NCBI RefSeq assembly: GCF_034424545.1
Contig: NZ_CP139970.1
Span: 62,001 to 126,000 of the forward strand
DNA from: Trinickia caryophylli
GTDB taxonomy: Bacteria > Pseudomonadota > Gammaproteobacteria > Burkholderiales > Burkholderiaceae
DNA length: 64,000 nucleotides
Direction: 5' to 3'
The translations under genes were made by a program, and so were the position numbers. The notes beneath the pieces are model-generated. The model worked only from the letters and a program-made list of their open reading frames with translations, had not been told where the DNA came from and ran no database searches. Positions 33,770 through 43,846 of the stretch are shown one piece after another (the first letter of the stretch is position 1; each line of letters starts with the position of its first letter).

Positions 33770-34972
33770 ATGCCTCTTGCCCTTTTCGCGCTGACGCTCA
33801 GCGCATTCGCCATCGGAACCACCGAGTTCGTCATTGTCGGCCTGATACCGACGATCGCCACCGACGTGCGCGTCAGCCTGCCGTCGGCCAGGTTGCTCGT
33901 CAGCCTCTATGCCTTGAGTGTGGCTGTCGGCGCCCCGCTCCTCACGGCCCTGACGGGCCGCGTGCCACGTAAAGCGTTGCTCGTCACGCTGATGGCGCTG
34001 TTCACCGTAGGCAACGCCCTCGCATGGAAAGCGCCATCGTACGAATCGCTCGTGATGGCCCGGATCGTCACCGGGCTCGCGCATGGCGTCTTTTTCTCCG
34101 TCGGCTCGATCATCGCCACGAACCTGGTAGCGAAAGAAAAAGCCGCCAGCGCGATCGCCACGATGTTCAGCGGCATGACCGTCGCCTTCGTCGCGGGCAT
34201 CCCGCTCGGCACACTCATCGGTCAGCATTTCGGCTGGCGCGTGACGTTCCTCGTCGTGGCCGCGCTCGGGCTCCTCGCATTGCTGGGCGCCGCCATCTTC
34301 ATGCCGAACAAACTGCCGCGCGAGCAGCCCGCCTCGCTCCGCGAGCAGGCGCGCGTCATCGTCCAGCCGCGGTTGCTGCTCGTCTACGCGATGACGGCCG
34401 TCGGGTACGGTGGGTCGCTCATCGCATTCACGTTCATGGCACCGATTCTCGAGCGGATCACCGGATTTTCGCCCGCCGCGGTCAGCATGGTCTTGGTGGC
34501 ATACGGTGTATCCGTTGCCTTCGGCAATGTCTGGGGCGGAAAGCTGGCCGACCGCCTCGGCCCCGTCAAGGCACTCAAGCGCATTTTCCTGCTGCTTGCG
34601 GCGGTTCTGTTCGCGTTCACGTTCACATCGCACAACGCATGGCTCGCCGTCCTCACGATGCTCGCCTGGGGCGCCGTGGCGTTCGGCAATGTTCCCGGCC
34701 TCCAGGTCTATGTCGTCAAGCAGGCGCAGACGTTGGCGCCGCAGGCGGCAAACGTCGCCTCGGGCTTGAACATCGCGGCATTCAATCTCGGCGTGGCCGG
34801 CGGCTCTTCGCTCGGCGGATTGATCGTGGCTCGCCTCGGTCTTGGTCACACTCCGTGGATCGCCGCAGCCGTCACCTTGGTCGCGTTCGCTTTGACCGCT
34901 TTCAGCGGCCGGCTCGATCGTCGCGCGGCGTCGACGATGGGCGGCGCCGCAGCCGCCGAGCTGGCCCATTGA
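33770..34972 (+). CDS. MFS exporter, YdhP/AraJ-like
   Basis: A 400-aa major-facilitator protein of the DHA1 drug/sugar-efflux group. The opening [22 protein letters not shown] and the following [20 protein letters not shown] are typical of YdhP, AraJ and NepI-type exporters. Twelve hydrophobic segments are present. The start at 33770 gives a short cytosolic tail. It is the first plus-strand gene after the LysR regulator and is followed 82 bp later by dkgB. Cargo unknown. Confidence 0.85.
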   Translation: MPLALFALTLSAFAIGTTEFVIVGLIPTIATDVRVSLPSARLLVSLYALSVAVGAPLLTALTGRVPRKALLVTLMALFTVGNALAWKAPSYESLVMARIVTGLAHGVFFSVGSIIATNLVAKEKAASAIATMFSGMTVAFVAGIPLGTLIGQHFGWRVTFLVVAALGLLALLGAAIFMPNKLPREQPASLREQARVIVQPRLLLVYAMTAVGYGGSLIAFTFMAPILERITGFSPAAVSMVLVAYGVSVAFGNVWGGKLADRLGPVKALKRIFLLLAAVLFAFTFTSHNAWLAVLTMLAWGAVAFGNVPGLQVYVVKQAQTLAPQAANVASGLNIAAFNLGVAGGSSLGGLIVARLGLGHTPWIAAAVTLVAFALTAFSGRLDRRAASTMGGAAAAELAH

Positions 34973-35054
34973 GCCGGGAGGCCAATGTCGATCGAATCCC
35001 GCGGCATTGGCTTCCCGGCTTCATCGTCCTCAATATTTACAACGGAATACCATC

Positions 35055-35867
35055 ATGGGTACGAACACCCTTCCCGCCTTCGGCCTCGGTACGTTTCGTC
35101 TGAAAGGGCAAACTGTCATCGACTCGGTTCGCCACGGCCTCGAACTCGGCTATCGGGCCATCGATACAGCGCAAATCTACGGAAACGAAGCGGATATCGG
35201 CCAAGCCATCGCCTCATCCGGTGTAGCTCGCGACTCGTTGTTTCTCACGACCAAGATCTGGGTCGACCACTATTCGCGCGACCGCCTCGTTTCCAGCCTG
35301 AAAGACAGCCTGGCGAAGCTGCGCACCGATTATGCCGACCTGACATTGATCCATTGGCCGGCGCCCGGCAACGGCGTGCCGCTCGAGGAGTATATGGGCG
35401 CACTTCTCGAGGCCAGGACGATGGGCCTCACGAGACTCGTCGGCATCTCCAACTTCAGCATCGCGTTGACAAAAGAGGCCATCGATGCGATTGGCAAGGA
35501 CAACATCGCCACCAATCAGATCGAGTTGAGTCCGTATCTGCAAAATCGCAAGCTCGTGGCATTCCTGCGCGAACAAGGCATTCACGTGACGTCGTATATG
35601 ACGCTCGCGTACGGCAAGGTGCTTGGCGATCCCGTCATCGCAGATATTGCGCGGCAACGTCGCGCCACGCCGGCACAGGTTGCGCTCGCGTGGGCGCTGC
35701 AACTCGGATATTCCGTGATTCCCTCGTCGACCAAGCGCGAAAACCTTGCAAGTAATCAGCTCGCAGCGAATCTCGAGCTGACCGCGGACGAGATGGACAG
35801 AATCGCGGCGCTCGAACGCAACGGCCGCGAAGTCAGCCCCGACGGCCTCGCACCCGTGTGGGATTGA
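35055..35867 (+). CDS. dkgB: 2,5-diketo-D-gluconate reductase B (aldo-keto reductase)
   Basis: A 270-aa aldo-keto reductase with the catalytic tetrad Asp-37, Tyr-42, Lys-67 and His-100. Long stretches match the E. coli DkgB sequence as I know it ([73 protein letters not shown]). The enzyme reduces 2,5-diketo-D-gluconate and also methylglyoxal and other carbonyls with NADPH. The ATG at 35055 follows an AT-rich stretch without a strong ribosome site. It sits between the MFS exporter and the OYE gene. Confidence 0.9.
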   Translation: MGTNTLPAFGLGTFRLKGQTVIDSVRHGLELGYRAIDTAQIYGNEADIGQAIASSGVARDSLFLTTKIWVDHYSRDRLVSSLKDSLAKLRTDYADLTLIHWPAPGNGVPLEEYMGALLEARTMGLTRLVGISNFSIALTKEAIDAIGKDNIATNQIELSPYLQNRKLVAFLREQGIHVTSYMTLAYGKVLGDPVIADIARQRRATPAQVALAWALQLGYSVIPSSTKRENLASNQLAANLELTADEMDRIAALERNGREVSPDGLAPVWD

Positions 35868-35961
35868 TGGGCCCCACGTTCCGCGCTCCCCCCATCGAGC
35901 GATCGCAAGCAACTGATGCCTGTGGCGCACGTGCCGCAAGCGAAACACGGAAACCTATCAA

Positions 35962-37080
35962 ATGAACGACCCGCTTTTCGAATCGATCCGGCTCGGCGAA
36001 CTCTTGCTGCCGAATCGGATCGTCATGCCCCCGATGACGCGTTCGCGCGCGACACAGCCCGGAGATGAAGCCAACAGCCTCATGGCGACCTACTATGCTC
36101 AGCGCGCCAGCGCCGGACTCATCGTCAGCGAGGGCACGTACGTTTCCCCGCTTGCGAAGGGTTACGCCTGGACGCCGGGAATCCATACGCGTGCACAAGC
36201 CGAGGGATGGTGCAAAGTGACTGCGGCGGTGCATGCCTCCGGCGGGCGCATGTTTGCGCAACTCTGGCATGTCGGCCGGCTGAGCCATACAAGCTTGCTG
36301 GGCGGCGAGCAGCCTGTTTCGTCATCCGCTATCCAGGCAAAGGGCGTCAACGTCTTCATCGCGGATGGCGCGGGTGCCATACCGGGGTTCGTGCAGGCGT
36401 CGGTGCCACGGGCACTTAGCGTGGCCGAAATCGCCGAGGTGGTCGGACAGTTTCGCGACGCCGCACGCAATGCCATGCAAGCCGGCTTCGACGGTGTGGA
36501 GCTGCATGCAGCGAATGGGTATCTCGTCAATCAGTTCATCGATTCAGGTGCAAACGACCGTACCGACCAATATGGAGGATCGCTCGAGAACCGTCTGCGT
36601 TTCCTCGACGAAGTCGCCCGCGCGCTGATCGAGGGAACCGGCGATGCGCGCCGCGTCGGCATTCGGCTTGCCCCATTGACGACGCTGAACGGCTGCGTCG
36701 ATGCGGACCCGGAGGCCACCTATGTGGCGGCAGTCCGGCACTTGGCCGAAATCGGCGTCGGTTATGTCCACATCGCCGAAGCCGATTGGGACGATGCACC
36801 GCACATGCCTGTCGAATTCAAGCAGGCGATCCGTCGAGCCTACCCGGGCCTGCTGATCTACGCGGGAAAATACACAGCCGAGCGCGCGCGCGAAGCCATC
36901 GTCGCGGGATGGGCCGACCTGATTGCTTTCGGCCGCCCTTTCATCGCGAACCCCGATCTGCCTGAACGCTTGCGTTCGGGCGCGGACCTGGCTCGCCACG
37001 ACCGCGACACGCTGTTCGGCGGCGGCGCGCACGGGCTGATCGACTACCCGTCGCTCGCGCCAACAGGCTCCCGCATCTGA
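35962..37080 (+). CDS. nemA: Old Yellow Enzyme-family alkene reductase
   Basis: A 372-aa FMN-dependent reductase of the OYE/NemA type. Marks are LPNRIVMPPMTRSRAT near the N-terminus, AQLWHVGRLSH with the active-site His, FDGVELHAANGYLVNQFID with the conserved His-Asn substrate-binding residues, and the phosphate-binding GWADLIAFGRPFIANPDLP. Such enzymes reduce activated alkenes, nitro compounds, maleimides and glycerol trinitrate. Its neighbours (dkgB, exporter, LysR) make an electrophile- or carbonyl-defence group plausible. Confidence 0.92.
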   Translation: MNDPLFESIRLGELLLPNRIVMPPMTRSRATQPGDEANSLMATYYAQRASAGLIVSEGTYVSPLAKGYAWTPGIHTRAQAEGWCKVTAAVHASGGRMFAQLWHVGRLSHTSLLGGEQPVSSSAIQAKGVNVFIADGAGAIPGFVQASVPRALSVAEIAEVVGQFRDAARNAMQAGFDGVELHAANGYLVNQFIDSGANDRTDQYGGSLENRLRFLDEVARALIEGTGDARRVGIRLAPLTTLNGCVDADPEATYVAAVRHLAEIGVGYVHIAEADWDDAPHMPVEFKQAIRRAYPGLLIYAGKYTAERAREAIVAGWADLIAFGRPFIANPDLPERLRSGADLARHDRDTLFGGGAHGLIDYPSLAPTGSRI

Positions 37081-37469
37081 GGCCGGGCGTCATAAGTCGC
37101 GGCTTGCCAACCGCGTAGGATTCTCCCCGCTCGTTTGCGCGGGGGCATGGACCCGCGCCCCCCCTCGCGTGACATGCCTCTTCGGCCGCCGATGGAGCCG
37201 GTCAGGCGACCGGCCCGTCTATCAGCCCGCCTCTCGGCCCTTCTTTCGGCCCTTCTCTCGGCCTATCAAGCGCCGGTTTAGGCCAATTCAAATTCTTCTT
37301 CCTGGCACGGCCGGATCCGGCCGCGCCCCGCCGCTTCCATCCTCTCCTCACTCGGCTGACCGACTTTCTACCTCGTCGCCAGGTAATCCAGTCGCGTCAG
37401 CTTTCATGAGCCCCGAAACATCCGGATCATGACTATCCGACGACGCTCTTCGTAACAAGCCTGCTTCGC
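37081..37469. other. 389-bp intergenic region before the export operon
   Basis: No gene is credible. It contains a 12-bp imperfect tandem repeat (37231-37266) in pyrimidine-rich DNA. The promoter of the macA gene is expected here, but I see no clear -35/-10 pair. Confidence 0.5.
37231..37266. repeat. Three-copy 12-bp tandem repeat
   Basis: CTCTCGGCCCTT, CTTTCGGCCCTT and CTCTCGGCCTAT follow each other. The first two differ at one position and the third at two from the first. It lies 200 bp upstream of the export operon. Confidence 0.75.
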
Positions 37470-38630
37470 ATGAAACTCTCGTACCGATCTTGGCTCATCG
37501 GATCCGCCGTACTGGCCGGAATTCCCTTGATGGCGATTTTGCTCAGCCCCTTGGCAACCAAGCCAAAGGATCCACCGTTTGCCGTTGTCTCTGTCGAGCA
37601 CGCCGATATCCAGCAGGTCGTGCTCGCTACGGCCCAACTGAGGCCCAAAGTGATGATGGATGTCAAAGCAGGAACATCGGGGCGCGTGACTGCAGTATTT
37701 GCCGCGCCGGGCGATACCGTCGTGCGCGGGCAATTGCTCGCCCAGATCGATCCCGCCGCTGCCGACAACGAGCTCGTTGCGGCACAGTCCGAACTGAAAC
37801 GGGACCAAACCGACATGCAAGTGGCGCTTTCCGCGCTGCAGCGTGCGAGAAGAAGTCTCGCCAATCAAAAGATCCTCCTCGATGCGAATGCAACCTCTGG
37901 AAAGGAGTACGACGACGCGAAGGATGCGGCCCAGCGGGCTCGGGTAGATGTGATCGACCGCGAGTCCAGGCTGCGGGCGGCCCGGGCCAAAATCAGCGCC
38001 TGCCAGCAAAAACTCGACGCCACGAGAATTACCGCACCCGAGAGCGGGCAGATCGTTTCGATGAACCTTTTGCGAGGTCAGATGCTGAATGCCGGAAACG
38101 ACACCCCCGTAGTCAAGATCGCACAGCTTGACGTGATGACTCTCAGCGCACTGGTGAATCAGAGCGATGTGGCGCTTCTGCAACCCGGGCAGGAGGCGTT
38201 CTTTACGATTTCACTGCAATCGTCACAACGCTATCACACCAAGCTGCGTTCGATCGCTTTGATATCGGCTGACTACGATGCAAAGCCAGGAACCAGAGAC
38301 GCCGGGAACGGCAACCCCGCGCTTTACGAAGTGACGTTCGATGTGAATAACGATCACCGCATGTTTCGCGCGGGCATGACGGTTCAGACACACATCACGG
38401 TGGCTCAGGTCCGCAACGCGCTGGCGGTACCGCTGATCGCATTGAGTGAAATAGGTGACGACGGCACCTCGAACATTCGCGTTCTGTCGTCCGACGGGCG
38501 CGTCTACCCCAGAAAGATCCGGTTGGGCGTGCGCAACGAACGATTCGCTGCAATTCTGAGCGGGCTGCGCGATGGTGAAAAGATCATCGTCGATAAAAGC
38601 GAGCCCGCTCGCACCGGGGCGGAGGGATAG
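37470..38630 (+). CDS. macA: MacA-type periplasmic adaptor protein
   Basis: A 386-aa membrane-fusion protein. An N-terminal signal anchor (LIGSAVLAGIPLMAILL) is followed by a lipoyl-type half (VKAGTSGRVTAVFAAPGDTVVRGQ and, after the hairpin, ITAPESGQIVSMNLLRGQ). Between them a long coiled-coil hairpin covers about 95-185. Beta-barrel and membrane-proximal domains complete it. It would connect the MacB ABC transporter to the outer-membrane factor. The macB ATG is five bases after its stop. Confidence 0.88.
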   Translation: MKLSYRSWLIGSAVLAGIPLMAILLSPLATKPKDPPFAVVSVEHADIQQVVLATAQLRPKVMMDVKAGTSGRVTAVFAAPGDTVVRGQLLAQIDPAAADNELVAAQSELKRDQTDMQVALSALQRARRSLANQKILLDANATSGKEYDDAKDAAQRARVDVIDRESRLRAARAKISACQQKLDATRITAPESGQIVSMNLLRGQMLNAGNDTPVVKIAQLDVMTLSALVNQSDVALLQPGQEAFFTISLQSSQRYHTKLRSIALISADYDAKPGTRDAGNGNPALYEVTFDVNNDHRMFRAGMTVQTHITVAQVRNALAVPLIALSEIGDDGTSNIRVLSSDGRVYPRKIRLGVRNERFAAILSGLRDGEKIIVDKSEPARTGAEG

Positions 38631-38634
38631 TCAG

Positions 38635-40647
38635 ATGACGCAGCCCTTGCTCCGCGTCCGGAACGTGACGCGCTCTTTCCTCTCCGAGCACGGCCAGGTC
38701 GACATTCTCGACGAGATCAACCTGGATATCGAGGCCGGAGAGTTCGTCGCAATCATCGGGGCCTCGGGGTCCGGCAAATCGACGTTGCTGAATGTACTTG
38801 GATGTCTGGATAGACCGACAAGCGGCAGCTACGAAGTTCAAGGCGTCGATGCCGCGACGCTGTCCGAAGATGGATTGGCCGCGTTGCGGCGCCGCACCTT
38901 TGGATTCGTATTCCAACGCTATCACCTCATCCCTTCGCTGACGGCCGCGGAAAACGTGGAACTTCCCGCGCTTTACGCATGCCGGCCGAGAAGTCAGCGA
39001 AAGGCCCTCGCCTCCAGGCTGCTGGCTTCTCTGGGGCTTTCGCACCGGGCCAATAACTTCCCATCGAAGCTCTCCGGAGGGGAGCAGCAACGAGTCTGCA
39101 TTGCCCGGGCACTGGCGAACGAATGCCGCGTGATTCTCGCGGACGAGCCAACGGCCGCGCTCGATCCCGATAACAGTCAGGAGGTAATCCGCACGCTACA
39201 TCGATTGAACAAGGAAGGCCGCACAGTCGTTCTCGTCACCCACGACCCGTCGATTGCGGCGCAGGCAACCCGGACCATCGAGGTCTCCCGAGGCCGCATC
39301 GTCGCGGACCGGTACCGGGGCGAGCATCGCGCAGCCGGCCGGCGGCAAGTGGCCCGGCCGCCAAGCTGCGACGAGACGCAACCCGGCTCGCTCGCGCCGG
39401 AGCCGGATGGCCGGGCGCACGCACGGCAACGAGCCAGCGACATCCCGAACTGGCAGCAGTCCCCTGGCTGGATCGAGATCGGTCGAATGGCAGCTGCCAA
39501 TCTCCTCTTTCATCGCCTCTATTCATGGCTGACCATCATCGGCGTTTCGATCGCAATAGCATCGCTTTCGCTGACTCAGGCGGGAGGCGAGTCGATGCTC
39601 AATGACACACTTGCCGATATGAAACCGTTCGACACGCATGTGATAACGTTTTTCTCTTCATCCGCGCGCGGCCGGCCTCAAGGACGCGCATTCACCAGCG
39701 AAGACGCCGTAGCGGTTTCCGACGCGCCCTACGTCGAGGGTGCTTCTCTGAGTCAGTCCAAGGACGTCGCCATAAGCGATGGCGCCACGCGCGTGCAGGT
39801 TTCAGGAATCGGGGTGGCGCCGCCCTACTTCAAGATCCAAAATCTGAGTTTGAAGCAAGGGGTACTGTTTTCGGGTGCGCACGTAAGCGACGCAGCGCGG
39901 GTCGTCGTTCTGAACGAGTCCGCGCAGAAGAAGCTGTTTCGTGACGCACTCGCCTCAATCGGCAAGACGATCCTCGTTAACGGCACACCATGCACAATCG
40001 TGGGCGTGGTTAAAAGTGCGGATACAGTGGGCAATCAGCCGCCGTCCGCAGAAGTGTACCTGCCATATACGACGATGCGAACGCGCATATCCGGATCGCC
40101 CGGGATGTCGGTTCTCCTGGCAAAGGTTCGCGCGGATGTATCGACAGACGCCGCTGAACGGCCGCTGACCGCCCTGCTGTCTTCGAGGCACGGCAGTCGT
40201 GATTTCGACGTATTCAACCCTACCGCGTTTGCGCGCACCCTCCGCAAGGCGGCATACGCGATGACGATGTTTCTGGTTGCCATCGGACTTGCAAGTCTTG
40301 TCGTCGGCGGCACCGGCATCTGCAATGCGATGATTATTTCGATTTCCAATCGCACTTCAGATATAGGAATACGGAAAGCGATCGGGGCTCGGCCCGCCGA
40401 TATCAGGCTGCAGTTCGTTATGGAGGCTGCTTTTCTGTGCGCCATCGGCGGGCTGCTCGGATGTGCCGTTTCGTACGGTGTCGGCATGGTGGCGCCGGCC
40501 GTCGGCGGCGGGATGAAACTCGTTCCGTCCGTCCATACGCTAGCGATCGGCATTGTCTGCGCCATATTCACCGGGCTCCTGTTCGGCATCTACCCTGCGA
40601 GCAAGGCGGCACGGCTCGACCCCATCGACGCGCTGACGCGAGGTTGA
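38635..40647 (+). CDS. macB: MacB-type ABC exporter (ATPase-permease fusion)
   Basis: A 670-aa fusion. The N-terminal ATPase has Walker [10 protein letters not shown] at 42-50, the signature LSGGEQQR at 146-153 and Walker B VILADE at 166-171. The C-terminal half has one membrane helix near 300-325, a large periplasmic domain and three C-terminal helices with the FtsX-like stretch [20 protein letters not shown]. MacB proteins work as mechanotransmitters and export macrolides, lipoproteins, heat-stable toxins or lipopeptides. The linker at 220-290 is long and Arg/Pro-rich. GGAGGG precedes the ATG. Confidence 0.9.
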   Translation: MTQPLLRVRNVTRSFLSEHGQVDILDEINLDIEAGEFVAIIGASGSGKSTLLNVLGCLDRPTSGSYEVQGVDAATLSEDGLAALRRRTFGFVFQRYHLIPSLTAAENVELPALYACRPRSQRKALASRLLASLGLSHRANNFPSKLSGGEQQRVCIARALANECRVILADEPTAALDPDNSQEVIRTLHRLNKEGRTVVLVTHDPSIAAQATRTIEVSRGRIVADRYRGEHRAAGRRQVARPPSCDETQPGSLAPEPDGRAHARQRASDIPNWQQSPGWIEIGRMAAANLLFHRLYSWLTIIGVSIAIASLSLTQAGGESMLNDTLADMKPFDTHVITFFSSSARGRPQGRAFTSEDAVAVSDAPYVEGASLSQSKDVAISDGATRVQVSGIGVAPPYFKIQNLSLKQGVLFSGAHVSDAARVVVLNESAQKKLFRDALASIGKTILVNGTPCTIVGVVKSADTVGNQPPSAEVYLPYTTMRTRISGSPGMSVLLAKVRADVSTDAAERPLTALLSSRHGSRDFDVFNPTAFARTLRKAAYAMTMFLVAIGLASLVVGGTGICNAMIISISNRTSDIGIRKAIGARPADIRLQFVMEAAFLCAIGGLLGCAVSYGVGMVAPAVGGGMKLVPSVHTLAIGIVCAIFTGLLFGIYPASKAARLDPIDALTRG

Positions 40648-40651
40648 TTCC

Positions 40652-42160
40652 ATGATGGAAACACTGTTCCTCTGCAAACGCAGGGCCGTGTGGCTAATCG
40701 CCTGTATGAGCTTCGCCACGGCCTGCACGACGATCTGCCCGTCGGCGCCGGACGCGCCTCCGGTGGGCAACGTCATCGCCGAACCGTCGGACGCATCCTT
40801 CAAGGGCGAGCGGTTCGAATTGTCGCCGGACATGGCGTGGTGGAAAAACTACCATGACGATCAGCTCGACGCGCTGATGGCCAAACTCGAACCCTCGATC
40901 GAACGCGTCACCCAGGAAGCGTCGGCGTCTTCCTCGATCGCTCGTTCGAATTACGCGCGGTTATTCCGGTACCTGCCGAAGCTGACGATCAGCGCAGGCG
41001 CCAGCTTGAAAGCAGAACGTAAGCAGGGGAGCAACGCGGACTCCGGCGCAAAGGTGGAGCGTACGCCGGAGATTGCGCTGCCGCGCCTCGAATTCGACGC
41101 AAGTCCGATCTTGGGCATCTTCGGGAGTGGGTGGAGCGCGGTTTCCAGCAGCGCGATAAGCAGGCGAACAGCCATTGCCACCCGTTTCCAACAACGTTTG
41201 GACATTCAGGCTTCGATCGTCCGCATCTATTTTGCGCTGAGAGCGACCGCGCGCACTCGCGAACTTCTCGACGCGAAACGTACCGTTGTGCAACAAGCGC
41301 TCGCTTTGGAAGAGCGACGCGCTGCGCTCGGCGCGTCTGAACCGGGTGCGCTGGCGCGGCGTCGAGAAGAGGTGTCCAGTGTGCGGCAAGCGGTTTTGGA
41401 CAACACGCGGGATCGCAGGAAGGAGGAGCACGAACTGCTGATGGTTCTGGGAGGGTATCCGTCCGGCATAACGACTGTTTCCACGTTGCCGCTCGCCCCA
41501 CCCCCGGTACCCCAAATCAACGGAACGTCGCTTTCGAGGCAGTCGCCACCGGTGGCCTTGAGCGCACTCCATGCCGCCCTCGAGGCGGAAAACGTAAAGA
41601 GCAAATATATGGATCTCATTCCTCTTCCGAGTTTCTTCGCAACCGGTCTTCTATCTGATGTCTCGCTCTTCCCGTTGGCTTGGGTAGGGCCGATATGGAC
41701 GGTCGGCGCCCGGTTTGCCGTCAACCTGTTGAATCTTCCGAATTGGTATATCGACCGGCAGGCCAGGATCGATGCCTATCGGAAAGCCGAACTCGATCGC
41801 CGCAAGGAAGTGATCGGGATTCGTGACGGCATCATCGAAAATTTCTACGCACTCCGCGATCTCAGGGAGAAATACGAACGATCATCCGCTGAAACATCTC
41901 GTCGTGACGATATTGTGGCGGCCACGAAGACCCAATGCAGACTGGGCTTGAAGTCGCCACTGCAGATGCTCGACGTGCAGGCGCGACTGCTCGATAGCCG
42001 GATCGATTGCATTCAGAACATAGGGAGCCAATACCGTTACTCCATCGAACTGGTCAAGGCGCTGGGTGGCGGATGGACTGCGTCTTCGAACGGCGGAGGC
42101 CAGCCACCCAAAACCGCGCTGCGCCGATGGGATTCGCCGCGGATACAGGCAGTGTCATAG
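40652..42160 (+). CDS. Outer-membrane efflux factor (TolC/NodT type)
   Basis: A 502-aa outer-membrane factor. The N-terminus has a hydrophobic segment ending in a possible lipobox (FATAC), so it may be a lipoprotein as NodT-type factors often are. The body has the two long helical hairpins of the family, for example EERRAALGASEPGALARRRE and CRLGLKSPLQMLDVQARLLD. With macA and macB it completes a tripartite exporter in one transcript: four bases separate it from macB. The C-terminal tail after residue 480 is poorly conserved. Confidence 0.85.
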   Translation: MMETLFLCKRRAVWLIACMSFATACTTICPSAPDAPPVGNVIAEPSDASFKGERFELSPDMAWWKNYHDDQLDALMAKLEPSIERVTQEASASSSIARSNYARLFRYLPKLTISAGASLKAERKQGSNADSGAKVERTPEIALPRLEFDASPILGIFGSGWSAVSSSAISRRTAIATRFQQRLDIQASIVRIYFALRATARTRELLDAKRTVVQQALALEERRAALGASEPGALARRREEVSSVRQAVLDNTRDRRKEEHELLMVLGGYPSGITTVSTLPLAPPPVPQINGTSLSRQSPPVALSALHAALEAENVKSKYMDLIPLPSFFATGLLSDVSLFPLAWVGPIWTVGARFAVNLLNLPNWYIDRQARIDAYRKAELDRRKEVIGIRDGIIENFYALRDLREKYERSSAETSRRDDIVAATKTQCRLGLKSPLQMLDVQARLLDSRIDCIQNIGSQYRYSIELVKALGGGWTASSNGGGQPPKTALRRWDSPRIQAVS

Positions 42161-42312
42161 CCGCGAAATGCGTGATCCGGCGCGGCCACGGCATTCGGCA
42201 ACGGCTTTCGCCTCGAGCGCCACACACGTTTCGGTTACCGTCGAAACAGTGATTACGCTCGTGCGCGATGGCTGTGTCGGCGCCGCAAGCATCGCGCACG
42301 GGCGGCCCTTCC

Positions 42313-43020
42313 TCAAGGAGCGGATGTTCCTCCAGTGCGGCACGCCGGAACACATAAGCGGTCGCCGTCCTGCGGCGACAGGCAGAAGGCGAGGAAACCA
42401 TCCTCATACGCGAGGCGGAACAGATCGGCGTCTCTCGCCACGCCGAGTTTGGCCATAGCGCGCGCCTTGTGGGCACTTATCGTTTGCTTGCACCTATGGA
42501 TCGCGTTCGCAACCTCGCATACCGTGCGGCCGGACAACAGAAGCGCCAGCACCTCCCTTTCCCGACGAGTCAGCGCTGGATGAGCGCGGTTACTTTCGCA
42601 CGCAGCCGGTTGCGCATGCGCTAACGACGGCGAAAAGTAGCGCGCCTTGATATACGCTGCGTTGACGGCGTCCGCCAAGTGCCGGACCGTATCGTTGCGG
42701 TGCAAAAGCACGTTGATTCCGCGGCGCTCCATGGCGGCCAACTGCGCAAGGTGACTCATCCCGCCGTGGGCGACGATCCTCAGTTCGGGACAATGAAGGC
42801 GAATGAGCGGGATGACCGATTGACAGCAATCCAACCTTGCGCGAATTGCATGGGAATCTGTGACTAGAACGTCAAAAGTATGGTGGGCGGCGAGTTCGAG
42901 GATTCCCTCACTATCGATCGCGGTGCCGACAAGGTCGATATCTTCGTACTGTCGAAGCACCTCGCCGACACCAATGTTCACGATCGGCTGACTGTCAGCT
43001 GAAACGACCCTGATTGGCAT
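42313..43020 (-). CDS. Atypical LuxR/NarL-type response regulator
   Basis: A 235-aa regulator. The C-terminal LuxR-type helix-turn-helix is clear (LTRREREVLALLLSGRTVCEV, then AIHRCKQTISAHKARAMAKLG). The N-terminal receiver-like domain keeps Asp-55 (VLVTDSHA) and an acidic pocket (SADSQP). The conserved Lys near the end of the receiver is missing: the sequence reads NVLLHRND, with His in its place. Phosphorylation-driven switching may therefore be altered. No kinase is adjacent. It is convergent with the export operon and reads toward it. Confidence 0.85.
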   Translation of the reverse strand: MPIRVVSADSQPIVNIGVGEVLRQYEDIDLVGTAIDSEGILELAAHHTFDVLVTDSHAIRARLDCCQSVIPLIRLHCPELRIVAHGGMSHLAQLAAMERRGINVLLHRNDTVRHLADAVNAAYIKARYFSPSLAHAQPAACESNRAHPALTRREREVLALLLSGRTVCEVANAIHRCKQTISAHKARAMAKLGVARDADLFRLAYEDGFLAFCLSPQDGDRLCVPACRTGGTSAP

Positions 43021-43089
43021 TCCTTCTCCTGAATTTCCATGTTCGAAGCGATTGCGGCCGCGTCGGAGACGTTGACCGGCGGGTACACG

Positions 43090-43344
43090 TCAGGCACGCT
43101 CGAACTCGCACAGCAGGTCCGCCTTGATCGTCAGCGTGAATTCTCCTGGCTTGAGCGGCTCGATCTTGACCCTGATAGAGATTTCCTCCAATTCGATCGA
43201 GTCGTAAGCCGGCTCCATCAATGCGCCTGATTCCCCGACGGCGTAGGCTGTAATCGATACACTGTCGGCATCGATCGATGTTTGCGAGATCGTTACTTCA
43301 ACGCCCGACGTTTCCGTGTGTTCGTGGTCTGGCTGGAAGGCCAT
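43090..43344 (-). CDS. Unrecognised 84-aa acidic beta-rich protein
   Basis: An 84-aa protein of alternating beta-strand pattern (GVEVTISQTSIDADSVSITAYAV, split by the length rule; then EEISIRVKIEPLKPGEFTLTIKAD) and strongly acidic. No signal peptide, no Cys-rich or Gly-rich leader. GGAGAAC precedes the ATG. I recognise no family. It lies between the LuxR-type regulator and the Xre regulator, all on the minus strand. It could be a structural, immunity or secreted product. Confidence 0.6.
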   Translation of the reverse strand: MAFQPDHEHTETSGVEVTISQTSIDADSVSITAYAVGESGALMEPAYDSIELEEISIRVKIEPLKPGEFTLTIKADLLCEFERA

Positions 43345-43513
43345 AGGTTGTTCTCCGAGAGACTAAAGGGTTACGACCGATCCGACAGCCGGCCAAGGCA
43401 GGTAGCGCAGATAGGGTCCGGAGGCAGGCCCGTGGCCCCATTTTTGAGAATGCGCGCGCCGTGTCAGCATGCCGATTCGCTCGGAATGCACGACTGCCAC
43501 GGACCCAAAGATT

Positions 43514-43846
43514 CTAAATACGCGAGGTCTTCAACAACTCGATCATGGCCATCACAAAAAGCTCCCGCTGGCGACCATCGAGCTTTCCGATCTCACGAAT
43601 AAGCCGCTGTTCTGTTCGAGTCAATTTTTCACCCGCCATTTCTCCCGTCAGCACATACAGAATGTCGATTCCGGATGCGAAGAGGCAAAGCCAATAACGA
43701 GTATTGGGCGTCCGAAGTCCCTTTTCGTAATTCGCCTGCGACTTTTGCGTGACCGCTCCGCGCTGAGCGAAGACCTCCTGGGTCTCTTTCAATTCATTAC
43801 GAACGCGACGGAGTCGCGTCCCGACGTCATCTAGATTGTTGCGCAT
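43514..43846 (-). CDS. Xre-family regulator
   Basis: A 110-aa protein with a lambda-repressor-type helix-turn-helix: DVGTRLRRVRNELKETQEVF, then VTQKSQANYEKGLRTPNTRYW and the closing GIDILYVLTGE, which is frequent in phage-derived regulators. A C-terminal helical region (LIREIGKLDGRQRELFVMAMI) probably dimerises. Its start lies 16 bp inside the end of the 96-aa gene, so the two are translationally coupled. The target is unknown; autorepression of this pair is the simplest guess. Confidence 0.85.
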   Translation of the reverse strand: MRNNLDDVGTRLRRVRNELKETQEVFAQRGAVTQKSQANYEKGLRTPNTRYWLCLFASGIDILYVLTGEMAGEKLTRTEQRLIREIGKLDGRQRELFVMAMIELLKTSRI

